From the NCBI GenBank assembly GCA_001931905.2, contig MSJI02000910.1, forward strand, positions 1 through 64,000: 64,000 nucleotides of DNA, in the 5' to 3' direction. This document shows positions 23,057 to 34,317 of this stretch, piece after piece. Made by a program: the position numbers and the translations under genes. Under the pieces are notes generated by a model. That model searched no databases, had not been told where the DNA came from, and saw nothing but the letters and a program-made list of their open reading frames with translations. The first letter of the stretch is position 1; every line of letters starts with the position of its first letter. This DNA is from Cladosporium sp. IMV 00045 (lineage: Eukaryota; Ascomycota; Dothideomycetes; Cladosporiales; Cladosporiaceae).

Positions 23057-26000
23057 TTATACCCTTCTTGCACCAAACAAGCCCAGACTAATCGCACAAT
23101 CGTTCTCGCCCATCACTGGGGTCGAGTCCGGCATGATTTCCCAGTTGCGTAGCCAAACGGTGTAAACTTCATCTCCACTGGCTGCTGGCGAGCTTGCTGG
23201 ACCGGACGAGCGGCACCGCCAGTAGATGCTTGAGGGGCCTGGCGCTGCTGTTGCTGACGGGCAAGAGCGCGTTGCTGCTGGGATTGCGCCGGTTGAACGC
23301 GAGAAGCCACTGCCAGGCTGGGATATGCTGAGGCCGCTGTATTTGAAGAGCCCAGTAGAGACGCGAGACGATTGTCGACGGTCGCTACTTGCCGCGAGAG
23401 CATTGCAAGGCTTTCTTCCGGGAGCGCGTCTGCATACAGAGCGGCGACATCGTGGACCTGATCCACCAGGCTTTGCTGCATTCTCAAGCGAGGGTGCACG
23501 AGCAGAGTGCACAGCGCTGCCAGCAACTGAACGCGAGCTTGCTTGGCGGCATCACTGGCAGCCTCAGCTTGAGAGGGCAGAGCGCAGAGATGCAGGAGAG
23601 TGCGGATTGACTTCTCAATGGTCTGTAGCTTGTCTTGATAATCGGCAATGGTCATGTTGAGATCACTCAGTAGCTTCTCTTGCACTTTGATCTTCTCCGT
23701 AAGAAGCGCAAGGATGGCCGCATCATCTTCGGTCTTGACCGAGTGGTAAGTCACGTCCAGCACCTCACACAATTGCCCAGCGGTACTGCCAACGACCTTG
23801 GTACCTTCTTCCTGTCCAGTAGGAATCTCGGTCAAAATCTGCCCTCTTGCCCACGCATGGATCTCTCTCAAGCTCTCTGGCTTCGCCACTGCAAGGAGTT
23901 GAGGCCATACTTCAGACTTCTGGGAGACCGCTTCCAAAAGAGCACTTTTGACGGCCTCCTCGTTTTTGATAGTAGCTGCGGACTGGCCAGTTGTGTGAAA
24001 CCGGAGCCATCCAATCGAGAAGGGTGCATTGAGAGCAGTAGCCGAACGAATAACTTGACATTCGTTCAATTCCAGCGTGGCAGACTCGGGCACACCTTGC
24101 GACAGCAGAGCCTTGCAGATCCGTATAGCCGCTTGTTGTACGTTCTGAGATGGCTGATCGCTAGTGAGAGACTTGAGAAGCTTGCCCGGGTGGCGGGTGA
24201 TAATCCGCACGATCAAGTCCAGCATCCACTCGGCTTCGAATGAGACAGCGGGATCTTCGGCAGCTTTTCGCAGGAGACTGGCTACGTCGTCGGCGTTCAC
24301 ATCGAGAAAGCGATGTTGTTGTAGCCGGAAGCTGTAGTCTTCACAAAGACCGAGGCTGGAAGAATGCGCAGGCGCAGCCAGGATTTGCAGCATGCCAGCC
24401 ACGGGCTTTGGCGATACCTGGCTGCCTGCTGCGAAGACAGCGTCAAGTTCTAAGCACCTACTTGCCACGAGTGCTATGATACCTGTCGTAGCCGAGAGAT
24501 CCGCAGGCCTCTTTTGAACAGTAGCAGCGACATACTCCTTGGCGAGCTTCTCAAAGCCGGTGCCGTCCACGTTCCGCAGCTGATTCAGCCATCTAGGCAC
24601 GTCACTTCTTGCTCCGGCGATGTCCGCATCGGTCTTGCCCGCTCGTTCAATCACTCGTAAGAAGACCCGCTGCATGGTCTGCTCATCCATGGAATTTCCG
24701 CTAGCGAATACGGCGTCGATTTCTGCATCGCTGTTGAGATTGCCGGCTTGCATGCCCACGAGGTTATCTGATGCTGGGGAGCAAACGACGGCACTGTGTT
24801 GTTGTTCGTGGGCGGCCAAGTCGCTCTTGAGCAACTTCAAAACGCTAGTTCGATTTGGACAGCGTTTGACGAGCGATATCAGCGCAAATAAGAATGTGCG
24901 ATCTAATGTATGATTTCGGAGTGTCATGTGTCGCTCAACCAGTCGATCGAAAATCTTCACGAAAGATCCTAGAACAGTGAAACCGAGAGCATGCATGTTC
25001 ACCGTGTCCGTGACACAAGTCAACAGCTGTACATCTTCTGATTGTATCGTAGCGTCGACGAGTGAAATGAGCGCAGGGAGATCGTTGAAGTCTTCGAGAA
25101 GATCTCTAATGATTCCGAATGCTGGTAAAGACATGTTTTCCTCTTGCGCCATGTCAACAGCCCTTTTGCGGAGCCAATTGCCAACGCTCAGCTTAGCAGA
25201 GCCCGACAGCGGTTTGACAATACCCATGAGATCACTGTATTGTTCGGGCGAGCCTGCAAGAGCTTCCTCGATGGCCAGCTTGGCTGCATCGATCGAAGAC
25301 TGCTCGCCATCAGCTTGTCCCAGACGAGCAAGCAATGTCATCCTCAAGTTCCGAAGACGCTGCGGCATTTGCTCTACAGGTAGCGATGCGAGCAATCCAA
25401 TCGCCAGATTTGACTTGTCCGAGCTGAAGACCGCGCCACTAGCGATAATTGACTGCAGGTACGCGCCTGTCGCAAAACAGTCATATCGAACAAGTTGGCC
25501 GATGATTGCCCACAACAGTTTTGCCTCAGAAGGCAGTGCGGAATTCGGGTGTTGCAAGTAAGACAGAACGGCTCTGTCAGTATCGTGGCCAGAATCGTGT
25601 AAAAATGCGATGATTTTCGCTGCCAGATAGATTCGTACATGGCCGCGCCTGTAAATTGTGCTGGACCAGTGCAGGATAGCTCGAACGAGTTCGTGCGCAT
25701 CAGTCATGATTTCCAGACACTCCGCGGATAGTTTGTTCAGATCAACATTCAGATCGACGTTGTCAAGAAGGGTGTAGAGTGCCAGTAATGGGCTGCGAGT
25801 ATTCTCAACGTTCCTTCCCAAAGGCTCCGCGAGAACTTCGTTGCGTCGAGTGACATCCGCCATCGCGCGTTGCGAGTCAGAACTCGAGTTAGGCAGCTCT
25901 TGTGTACTGAAATATCGTCTGTACTTTCCCCAGACAGTAGGCACAATCAGACAGAGCCTAGAGGTGGTGGCCAGCAAAGTGACCAAGTGTCTCAATCTTG

Positions 26001-27378
26001 ATTTGAGCGGCTCCAGAGCCGCATTCTTCTTCTCATCGACAGCGTGCAAATGCTCCAGTATCGCTGTAGCGAGTCTGCGTCCTCGTTGCCCGAGCTTGAC
26101 CAGCTCTCGCCAGTAGATTTGCGTGATAATCATCCACAGTGGCAACTTGTCCAAAGAAGCAGAAGTGAAAGTCCTAACAAGCCAGTCCAGATACTCGTCC
26201 CGATCCAGCAGGCCCTCGCTGTAAAATACAGAAGTAAGCTTGATAGCATAGTCGATCTTCGCCCTCCAGTTCTCCTGGCCACATGCATCCGCTATGGATT
26301 CCAAGAATTGCTCGACCTGTACAGTCCAATCGCGAACCCATTTCGTCTCGCCCTGCGCGGCAGCCGAGCCACTGACGCCCTTTCTCCGGAAAGATCGCAG
26401 TTCGTTCGCACCCACGCATTTGGCCAGCCAAACGGCGCGCTGGAGAGGAATCGACTTGGCAAGACATTGTTCCATGAGAAGCTTGCCTCTGATACCATGA
26501 GGGATCGTCCTGCTTTGGCGGCGAAGTGGGATATTCGTGTTCGCCAGGTCTTTCAGCCAGGCCTCGCGTTTCGTGTCGGTCACGGTGACTCTAGGTGGAG
26601 GCTTGAATGAACTCGGTGCAGTAATCTTGGCCAGACCTTGTCTTTTGTCGAGTGCTTGCGTGAAGAGATGAGACAGCGTCTGTAAAGCGATGTTGTTCTT
26701 CTGGCTGAGATTGGGCCATATGCTGTGCCGAGCACTGTTACTTTCATTTTGGCTTGGTCCAGGTGGCTTATCGAAGTAGCCAGTCTTGATCACTTGCTCG
26801 TTGAGATTGTCTTCCGGATGTAGGCCAACCCATGGGTTGAAATCCGCAACCAGTTTCGGGGACGGTAACCGTGTCGCCATGAGAGGCGGGTTTACGCCTC
26901 CCGACTTTCGTGCTTGGTCGTTTGGAGCTTTCCTGGGTAGACCGCGTACCACCGTGTTGGTGTTCTTCGGAGGGAAATCAAGCGGCGCTCCAGGGACCTT
27001 TGTATGTGCATTATCGACCGTGTGTTGTGCAGCCGACCCTTCGCCGACTTGTTCAGGGCTGCTCACAAGCGCATTCTCCCCCTCGATCTTTAACTTCTTC
27101 CTCGGCCTCGCATCTTCAATATCATCGCTCGCTCCAGTAATGTCTATTACACCTCCCAACCCCACCCGCTCCTTGTTCTGTTGCCATACCTCGACGTTTC
27201 GCGTATCGGCGCCGTCCGCGGTCAGGTCGACGAATTGGCCCGGGCCCGAGGCTGAGCGGACATTGCTCAAGCGTGAGGGATGGTTCGGACGAGAGACAGT
27301 CTGTTGAGGCGTGCCAGAATAGGAGCGCTGAGGTTGGGGTGGCCGTGTTGTGTTGCCGACCGCTGATCGATTTAACAT
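23057..27378 (-). CDS. MED12: Mediator subunit 12 (Srb8), apparent frameshift near C-terminus
   Basis: One long intron-free frame from ATG 27378 encodes 1421 aa to TGA 23115-23113. The N-terminus is disordered and includes FVDLTADGAD. The MED12 signature follows at about residues 215-340: PRVTVTDTKREAWLKDLA, IPHGIRGKLLMEQC and RAVWLAKCVGANELRSFRRK. The rest is helical, ending in a Gln-rich stretch. MED12 belongs to the Cdk8 kinase module, which regulates RNA polymerase II. The annotated frame ends in an unlikely tail. Shifting by one base at about 23155-23152 gives LRNWEIMPDS and ends in SLGLFGARRV at 23057, which looks like the conserved fungal Med12 C-terminus. I therefore extend the gene to 23057 (about 1440 aa) and mark one missing base. 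The unshifted end is 23113. Confidence 0.88.
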
Positions 27379-29573
27379 GGCACTGTTGATCGCCCATGCG
27401 CGCTGTTGTTGAGCATTGCTGCTTGGTGTGGATGGAAGAGAGAGTGTCTAGCGAGCCATGCTGACGACAGTGCGGTGAATGCCGGAAGAGCGCATGACGT
27501 GATAATAGTATTGTGTTGTATGGGGAGGTGTCAAGGCAGAGGTCGAGTCTGGAAGTGTTGGGCGTGGTGGGACAAACAGCAGTAGCACAAAGGGCAAGGA
27601 CTGGACACGGCGCAAAGCAGTGAGACAGAGCGCATGAACGGCTGCACACGTCTCCAAACACACTACTTGAGGTGGAAGCAGGCAGGGACAGCAGGGCGGG
27701 ATGGGGGAATGCCCTGAGGTAGTAGTGTGAGGTAAGAACGGAGACCTCGGGACGATGGCGCGGGCAAGCCGGATAGTTTGGAGGTAGAGGTAGAACGAGG
27801 AGAGACAGCCGCGAGAGACGAACTCGACTCGCAGTCCACTCCGACAAGAATGATGAGACGGATCTTGGGGAGAGGGAGAACACAGACCAACGAGAAGGAG
27901 AGTTACGGTAACGTTAACAGGCAGTATGCGGCGGGCATGGGCGGGAACATCAGCCGGACAAATAAATGCAAGCAAGCAAGCTACTACCCATCGACTACCA
28001 CCAACCGCTGCTTGTAACTACTGCAGCATGCACAAAGAGAAGAGCGCGCAGATCACAACCAAGAACGAACGTGAGAATGTCGGTGCGCTGGCTGATGTCC
28101 TTCGGTGGCTTAAACGTATCGCGTCAACTTACCGCCTCTCCCTCTGGCACGTCTCTCTCTGCCTCTCCCCCTTCAGGCTGGCTCTCGGCGCAACTCGTCG
28201 CCTCCGAAGAATTGCCCTTTGCTACGTTTCGCAGACTCGCATCGCCTGACCGCCCACTCCTTGTCATGGGAAGAAAGGGTGAGGCTGAGTAGGAGGTATG
28301 GGACATGAAGCGTGAAGACGGGACGAGCTGTGCCAATCTTAGGCTGTCGTTACCATTCACATCTCACATCTCGCCCCCTTCAGCTACCCTTATTTCCCCA
28401 ATCAGGGAAACGATAAGTGTCATTCGGACTGTGGAGGACCAATCGCCGGATTAGTGACGGCGAGGAGCCACATGGCGTAGGCGATCGACTTCGAAACGAT
28501 AATAATACCGGCGGCCTTTGAAGGGCACAGGAATCGGCTCGCTGAGGGCTGGGCAATCACGCCTCCTGCTGTTTTCCTTACGTGACCCCCGAGTTTGTTC
28601 GGGCTGCTGGCCGAGCGAGACTTCTTATTAGTGATCCTGCGGATAATATATCGCCGCGGGAAGATCATCTGAGGATATGCAAGATATGCACCTCTGCTGA
28701 CCTCGATACCGCGAGCATCCTATCAGGCTGGGGAATATTATTTTCCACTGTCCGGATGGTGACGGTACGCTGGATGTTGGGGGTCGTGGCATGATGACCA
28801 CCCGTCACACTCGGACATTTTCACCACGATACGAATGCCAATACGAAGCCTTCCGTCGCGACTTGGTTTATTCACCGGCCAGACCCCCAAGTATCTCATC
28901 AGAAAGAAGCAAACCTGCACATTCCTGAGGGTGTATCGACATTTCAGCCGGAGAACGTAAGGTAAGGTGGTAAGCGAAACGGAGTCTCGATCCGCGCCAC
29001 CTACCATCCACGCAGGCATATGCTGCTCATCGCCAATCTTCACGCTGCCTTCGATTGTCAAGCATTCTCACATCCACCCGTACCTGTGCCGTCTCACGCT
29101 GTGCATACCCGCTGTCGCTGTGTCCAACAGCAGCAGCATCAAAAGCTCGTGCAACAGCGGTATTTGCCGTTGTAAGAAAGCCGTGCAGAACGATCATTGT
29201 CTTTGAAGTGACTGCCAAAGATTACAGCGTTAATTTCAGTTTAACAACATAGAAAATCTTATATCGTGAACAGTCGTATCTCGCGTGCTACCCTTCCCTT
29301 TCCATCTATCTGTCTCCTTCTCCCTCCGCTCTAGCCAGCTCCAGAACTTCCCCGCTAGAGCAAACGCGGGTCCAGCCTCTCAGAACGACAGCTTGGCCTC
29401 TGGCGCAGGGTAGAGAGAGGCGCGAATGGGCCCGAGAAAGACCTCACTACATCACATACCTACTATCTGACCATCAGCCAATCTCTCCGATATCTGCATT
29501 TGCCTTTCCTGTGCTACATAAACATCTCTCTTATCTCAGCACGTGACTTGGTATAATCGCAAAAACCGCAACA
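27379..29573. other. Divergent intergenic region
   Basis: About 2.2 kb between the MED12 start (minus) and the Asterix-like gene (plus). The MED12 side is pyrimidine-rich on the coding strand, typical of fungal leaders, and makes several long overlapping open frames without domains. No gene is supported. Confidence 0.5.
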
Positions 29574-30218
29574 ATGGCCACCAAGAAGGATATGAGGAGG
29601 GAGGATCTCAGTACGTCTATCACTCATCGACGAGGCGAAATAATGCCTACCCATTCGTATCTCAGAGCATGAAAGCTAACACATCCCAGTCGTCCCCTAC
29701 ACCGAAGGACCCCAAGACAAAGAAGCAGGAGACTTCCAGGGCACCATCTCATCCACCCTCCCCATGGCCGCTGTACGTGCACCAACTGTCCTTCCATATC
29801 CAAGACCCTTCAAACCAACAGGCCCGAAGTCGAATCCAACCCAAAGACTCTCCCAAATACTGACCCATCTCTCAATCCAGATCTTCACCCGCAACAAAAT
29901 GATCGGCTGGACGGCCGTCGTCTTCGCCATCCAAGGCTGGCTGGGCGAGACGCCCGCGCAGGCCGCCGCGGCCTCCACCCCAGCCTACCTGCAAGTCGGC
30001 ATGGCGGCCATGTCGCTTGGTGTAGTAAGTTTGAACAATCCCTCCTTTGCGAGCTAGAGATGGCTATTTGCTGGCGCTATCTATCTCGCGCTGCCGTCTG
30101 GATGGGGAAGGTGAAAAGCTGACTCGCTGTGATGTAGGCCTACATGCCCCTTTTCCTCCCTCCCAGCATGGGCGGTGCGGGCTCGTCGACTGGGCCGGCG
30201 CCTCCTGTTGCTGCGTAG
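29574..30218 (+). CDS. Asterix/PAT10-like small ER membrane protein (ASTER, UPF0139)
   Basis: Four exons: 29574-29610, 29690-29772, 29881-30024 and 30138-30218. The introns of 79, 108 and 113 nt have GTACGT, GTACGT and GTAAGT donors. The product is 114 aa. The N-terminus MATKKDMRREDLIVPY is polar. Two hydrophobic segments follow: KMIGWTAVVFAIQGWL and VGMAAMSLGVAYMPLFLPP. Short size, two membrane segments, the RNKMIGW motif and the ending fit fungal UPF0139/ASTER proteins. The animal homologue (WDR83OS) is part of the PAT complex, an ER chaperone for membrane-protein insertion. The assignment is by overall resemblance; no catalytic motif exists in this family. Confidence 0.75.
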
Positions 30219-30619
30219 AGAGGAGTGATATCAAAATCAAGTTGGGATGGAGCTTTGAGCTCATCAAGAAAGGCTTCTAATTTACTTTCGTGTGTAATAC
30301 CTAGGTACTTTCAAAGCGTTGTACATATTGTTCGAAAATCTTTCAATTATACAGATAAGGGTTTTTTGATCTATGTCCATGAAACCTGCTTCCTTGTGTC
30401 CCCGTGTACATAGATCATCTTCGAGAGACGCGAGTTGAGCTGCCTCTATTGGGGAGTGTATGCTGCCTCTTCTAGAAAAGTGAACGCCTATATGTTAAAA
30501 ACCACCGCAGATTGCCAAACAAATATCCCGACCCCTGTCCCATCCGCGCCATGCATGTTGAAGGAAAATTGGAAAACAGAAGATATCACGCGAACCGTCC
30601 CCTATCGGAACAGCAGAGT
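30219..30619. other. Convergent 3' region
   Basis: About 400 nt, A/T-rich, between the ends of the Asterix-like gene (plus) and lipoyl synthase (minus). It holds both 3' UTRs; nothing else is seen. Confidence 0.5.
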
Positions 30620-31858
30620 CTAAGTGCTCTTCATAGCCTCAAGCTGCGCCGCGCTCTCCGCAGCGAAAAGCTCACTCTTCTTCGCCCTCTTCTTGAGCAC
30701 GTTCTCAATGAACGCTTCGCCAGCCTTGTAGCTGCTGCGCACCAGCGGGCCGGAAGCGCAGTACATGAAACCCAAGTCCAGAGCGCGCTGCCTCCACAGC
30801 TCGAAAGTGGCCGGCGTCACGTACTCCTCGACCTTCATGTGGCGCTTGGTCGGGCGCATGTACTGGCCGAAAGTGACGACGTCGACGCCCACGCTGCGCA
30901 GCTGCTTCAGGGTGTCCCACAGCTCGGCTTCCGTCTCGCCTAGGCCCAGCATGATTGAGGTTTTGGTGATGAGCTCTGGTCGGGCTTCTTTCGCGGCTTT
31001 GAGGACGGAAATTGATTGGGGGAAGGTCGCGCGGCGGTCGCGCACGTAAGGGGTGAGGCCGGGTGTGGTTTCGACGTTGTGGGCGTAGACGTCGAGACCG
31101 GAGCGGGCAACGAGCGCTACTTGCTCCAGATCGCCGGAGTAGTCGCCCGTCAGCGCTTCGACGAGGGTGGAAGGCGACTTCTGCTTGATTTTGATGATGG
31201 TCTCAGCGAAGTGACGAGCGCCACCGTCGACCAAATCGTCGCGGTCAACGCTGGTCAGGACGACGTAACCGAGACCCCATCGTGAGAGAGCCTCAGCGGT
31301 GTTCTCCGGCTCGTGCGGGTCGAGAGGCGGAGGCGCGCGAGAAGTCTTGACGGAGCAGAAGCGGCAGCCTCGTGTGCAGGTGTCTCCCATAAGCATGATC
31401 GTCGCTGTCGCCGCGCTCTTGTCACTTCCGCCCCAGCAGTCAGAGATGTTGGGGCATTTCGCTTCCTCGCACACAGTGTGCAAACCCAATCCTCGCAAGT
31501 CATTCTTGATCTTCTTGTAGTTGTTGTTGCTCGGGATAGGCGTCTTCAACCACTCTGGCAGACGAGTGTGCGTTCTCTTGCGGCCGGCGGGACCGACCTG
31601 GACAGTCTTGAGCTCAAGTGCATCTTCGGGTGTGATGGGCTCCTCTGGCTTGCCGCCGACGAAGTCTGCGAACGAAGGACCTGCATTGAGGCGGTCGGAG
31701 AAGCTGCTCGAAGGTCTGGGTTTGGCAGATGATTGTGTGACGGTTGAAGGCTCGTTGACGGTGGTGGCGAAGCAGCGCTTTTGCGGAACGAGGGAGGATC
31801 GGGAGTCGAAAAGCGCAGAGGCGACGAAGCGCCTAGCTGGAGGTCTGATCGCGGCCAT
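30620..31858 (-). CDS. LIP5: Lipoyl synthase, mitochondrial
   Basis: A single exon of 412 aa from the start at 31858. An in-frame ATG at 31948 would add 30 residues, but the Arg/Ala/Ser-rich [17 protein letters not shown] at 31858 is a typical mitochondrial presequence. The first Fe-S cluster motif is [13 protein letters not shown]; the radical-SAM motif is CTRGCRFC. Further family blocks are [34 protein letters not shown] and FGQYMRP. The enzyme inserts two sulfurs into octanoyl groups on lipoate-dependent proteins such as PDH, OGDH and GcvH. It shares a 270-nt bidirectional promoter with the molybdopterin synthase gene on the plus strand. Confidence 0.96.
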   Translation of the reverse strand: MAAIRPPARRFVASALFDSRSSLVPQKRCFATTVNEPSTVTQSSAKPRPSSSFSDRLNAGPSFADFVGGKPEEPITPEDALELKTVQVGPAGRKRTHTRLPEWLKTPIPSNNNYKKIKNDLRGLGLHTVCEEAKCPNISDCWGGSDKSAATATIMLMGDTCTRGCRFCSVKTSRAPPPLDPHEPENTAEALSRWGLGYVVLTSVDRDDLVDGGARHFAETIIKIKQKSPSTLVEALTGDYSGDLEQVALVARSGLDVYAHNVETTPGLTPYVRDRRATFPQSISVLKAAKEARPELITKTSIMLGLGETEAELWDTLKQLRSVGVDVVTFGQYMRPTKRHMKVEEYVTPATFELWRQRALDLGFMYCASGPLVRSSYKAGEAFIENVLKKRAKKSELFAAESAAQLEAMKST

Positions 31859-32128
31859 CGCTGTGTGTAAAGGGTGTATGAGGTGGATGTTGGTGAAAGT
31901 TGCGATGCAATTGTTTGACAATTCCAACCATGTCGATAGGGCGTGCAAGGGTTCAACTGCTCAGCGATAGAAACCGAAGAGCGGCGGCTTCGCCTCCGAG
32001 AACAAGCCGTGATTTGCCGCTCACCATGTCCGGGCCCCCACCACTCGTCAAGCATTCATCGCCCGCAATCACTTGCCTGTGTTGGAACTCACTTCCCATA
32101 GAAAACAACATAACACATATACCAGATT
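31859..32128. promoter_or_regulatory. Bidirectional promoter, LIP5 / molybdopterin synthase
   Basis: A 270-nt spacer separates two divergent starts (31858 minus, 32129 plus). It must carry both core promoters. I could not pick out a specific factor site. Confidence 0.5.
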
Positions 32129-32750
32129 ATGGCAGCCCCCTCAGCATCAGAGAACACCAGCAATGATAGCGGTTTCTCTGCCCGCCTATTCGAGGGCGAA
32201 AAGTCATCCTCCTCACAAGATGTCTTCGTCTCACTCACCTATGACGAGCTCGATGCCAAAAACATGATGGACCGAGTAAAGAGTCCGAAAGCAGGCGCTG
32301 TAGTTCTGTTTGCTGGTATATCTCCCTCTTCAACGATAATCGCCATCAGTCTCCAGCACCAATCACTGACACCTATCGCGCAGTAAGCTAAAATGTAGGC
32401 TCTCTGTAGGTTGTACTCGCGACTCTTTCGCTGGTGAAACAGTCACTCATCTCGCTTATTCCTCGTACCCTCCTCTGGCTCTGCGTACGCTGCAATCGAT
32501 CGCGACTGGTATTAAAGAGAGACATGGCTTGGTGGCCATCGCTGTGACCCACCGCTTGGGTAAGGTGGACATCGGAGAGGAGAGCATTTTGATCGCTGTG
32601 AGCTCGCCACATCGACAAGCAGCTTGGAAGGCTGGCGAGGAATGTTTGGAGGAGGTCAAGGAGAAGGTCGAGGTCTGGAAAGAAGAGTGGTTCGCCGACG
32701 GAGGCGTATGGAGGGCCAATCGAGATGGCCAACATGGTGTGAAGGTGTGA
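32129..32750 (+). CDS. cnxH: Molybdopterin synthase large (catalytic) subunit, MoaE family
   Basis: Two exons, 32129-32315 and 32410-32750, with a 94-nt intron (GTATAT donor, TAG acceptor). The product is 175 aa. The intron falls inside the conserved AGAVVLFAG-CTRD block; the spliced junction restores FAGCTRDSFAGETV. The hallmark HRLGKVDIGEESILIAVSSP is followed by EECLEEVKEKVEVWKEE and the C-terminal WRANRDG. The enzyme transfers sulfur to precursor Z (cPMP), making molybdopterin for nitrate reductase and other Mo enzymes. In Aspergillus this subunit is CnxH. The N-terminal ~30 residues are Ser-rich and not conserved. It is convergent with the Aim11 gene, with a gap of 113 nt. Confidence 0.93.
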
Positions 32751-32863
32751 GCTGCGAGAGATGCCCGAAGGTCGCGTGGCCGCCGGCTGCAATCGTGGCC
32801 GAAGTCGAGAAATATACTCATGGATATCATAAACTATTTTTACAGTGCTTGCCCTCCGCTCTA

Positions 32864-33514
32864 TTACTTCCGACCCTGCTGTGCACCGATCAGAGCCTTG
32901 GCCTCTGCCGTCGCCTGCTCTTTCCTCTCCATCTCCATTAGCTTGTCCACGATCTCCTCTTTGAGATTCCCAAACCCATCCTTCCGACTCAGCATCTCAG
33001 CTACCCACGCTTCAATTTCTTGGTCTGCATCCGTCTCTCCTCCATACACATCGAATCCCACACCCTTCCGCACCTTCTCTCTCAAATCCTCCACATCCGC
33101 GATGTCGTAGTACATGAAGCCGGCGCCGATGGCAGTCATGAAAACGGACACTGTATTCATAGTGGCGAGACCCAAAGCCTCAACGGCGTCCAGCCCTCCC
33201 TCAGCTTTCGGTGGAGGTGCATTTGAAGGTGTGAATTTGGTAGGTATTGGCGGGCGCTTGCGAATGAGTGAGCGGCGCGTTACCCATGCGCTGAGCATGG
33301 CGAATCCTAGACCGCCAAAGAAGAGAGCATTCTGTCTGCGGAATCGTCTAGCGGGGTCTATACGTTCCACCGCTGCTGAGGTGGTGGAGGGTTTGATCTG
33401 GTCTCGTTGGAGCTTGTTCTCGGGATGTTCGCTTGGAGGTGGAAGTGGAGGTGCGAGTGCTCGGCGACGAGCGCGTAGGTCACCGGGAGCGAAGTAGCGG
33501 TCCCAGAGAGACAT
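32864..33514 (-). CDS. AIM11: Aim11-like mitochondrial membrane protein
   Basis: A single exon of 216 aa. Residues 1-60 are basic and Pro-rich. Then comes the family motif RRQNALFFGGLGFAMLSAWV (about 59-78) forming the first TM helix and ending in TRRSL. A second helix follows (TMNTVSVFMTAIGAGFMYYD), leading to the conserved ADVEDLREKVR. The tail is an acidic-basic helix. Aim11 was named for altered inheritance of mitochondria in yeast; its biochemical role is unknown. The identification rests on the two-helix layout and these motifs. Confidence 0.82.
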   Translation of the reverse strand: MSLWDRYFAPGDLRARRRALAPPLPPPSEHPENKLQRDQIKPSTTSAAVERIDPARRFRRQNALFFGGLGFAMLSAWVTRRSLIRKRPPIPTKFTPSNAPPPKAEGGLDAVEALGLATMNTVSVFMTAIGAGFMYYDIADVEDLREKVRKGVGFDVYGGETDADQEIEAWVAEMLSRKDGFGNLKEEIVDKLMEMERKEQATAEAKALIGAQQGRK

Positions 33515-34317
33515 GTAAGCGAGTGTAGTCTTTGAGTATTAAAGTGGGTGTTGTTGGTATATCAGTGCCCAAGGGTCTGTTGCTTTGATTGCTTTAGCTT
33601 TGGAGCCTGCCAACATCCGAGGTGGGCTGATTGACTGGCTGGCCCTGGTGTTTCACTTCCCCAGATTGCGCTTGCATGGGCAAGGGCGAGGCCAGCGAGT
33701 TGGACCTCGCGCCTACCTACTCTACATCCGTGCTGCTGCGCCTTGGACTCAACATCCAATAACAACACCCATCACTCTCTCATACCATCACTCTGAACCC
33801 CACCGCCTGTGTACAACAGTCACATCCGGACGACTCTCTTCCTCTGTTTGATACTCACGCACTATATTCGTCTAGAAGAGCCGGGACAAGGCTGGAGAGC
33901 AAGGGAAGACAGGGATTCACTTGCTCTTGAACGGAAAGACGACGGGATACTACACTACACTGCACTGCACTGCGATCAGAGGCCTTGCATTTTTCATTCA
34001 TACCTACAATTGCCGCTCTGTCTGCGAGCTCTGTTTCTATCCTTTGTACACTTCGCTTCTGTACGTATTGACCATGGCACGGGCGCATCATATACTTGAG
34101 GGATCATGGCGGGAATGGCGGCGATTGGGAACTCTCTCCTTTTTCTATTGTACTTATTCTGACAAAGCTTGATTCAGACCTCGCATCGCGCGGAGCAGAG
34201 TGTACATATACTCAGAGACAGAAACAGGACGGCGAGCCGATTAAGCACATTGACGTAGCCAGCCTATACACCTCTACCTCGTTGGCACTAATCTAGCGCG
34301 GCTTGGACTCTCACATC
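33515..34317. other. Divergent intergenic region
   Basis: About 800 nt between the Aim11 start (minus) and the CPSF6-like start (plus). Small open frames show no domain. It contains both promoters. Confidence 0.5.

Noticed and set aside
27122..27975. Long minus-strand open frames (up to 253 codons) overlapping the MED12 start
   Set aside because: They arise from the pyrimidine-rich MED12 leader and run over the start of a well-supported gene in another frame; Ser/Pro/Leu/Cys-rich without any domain.
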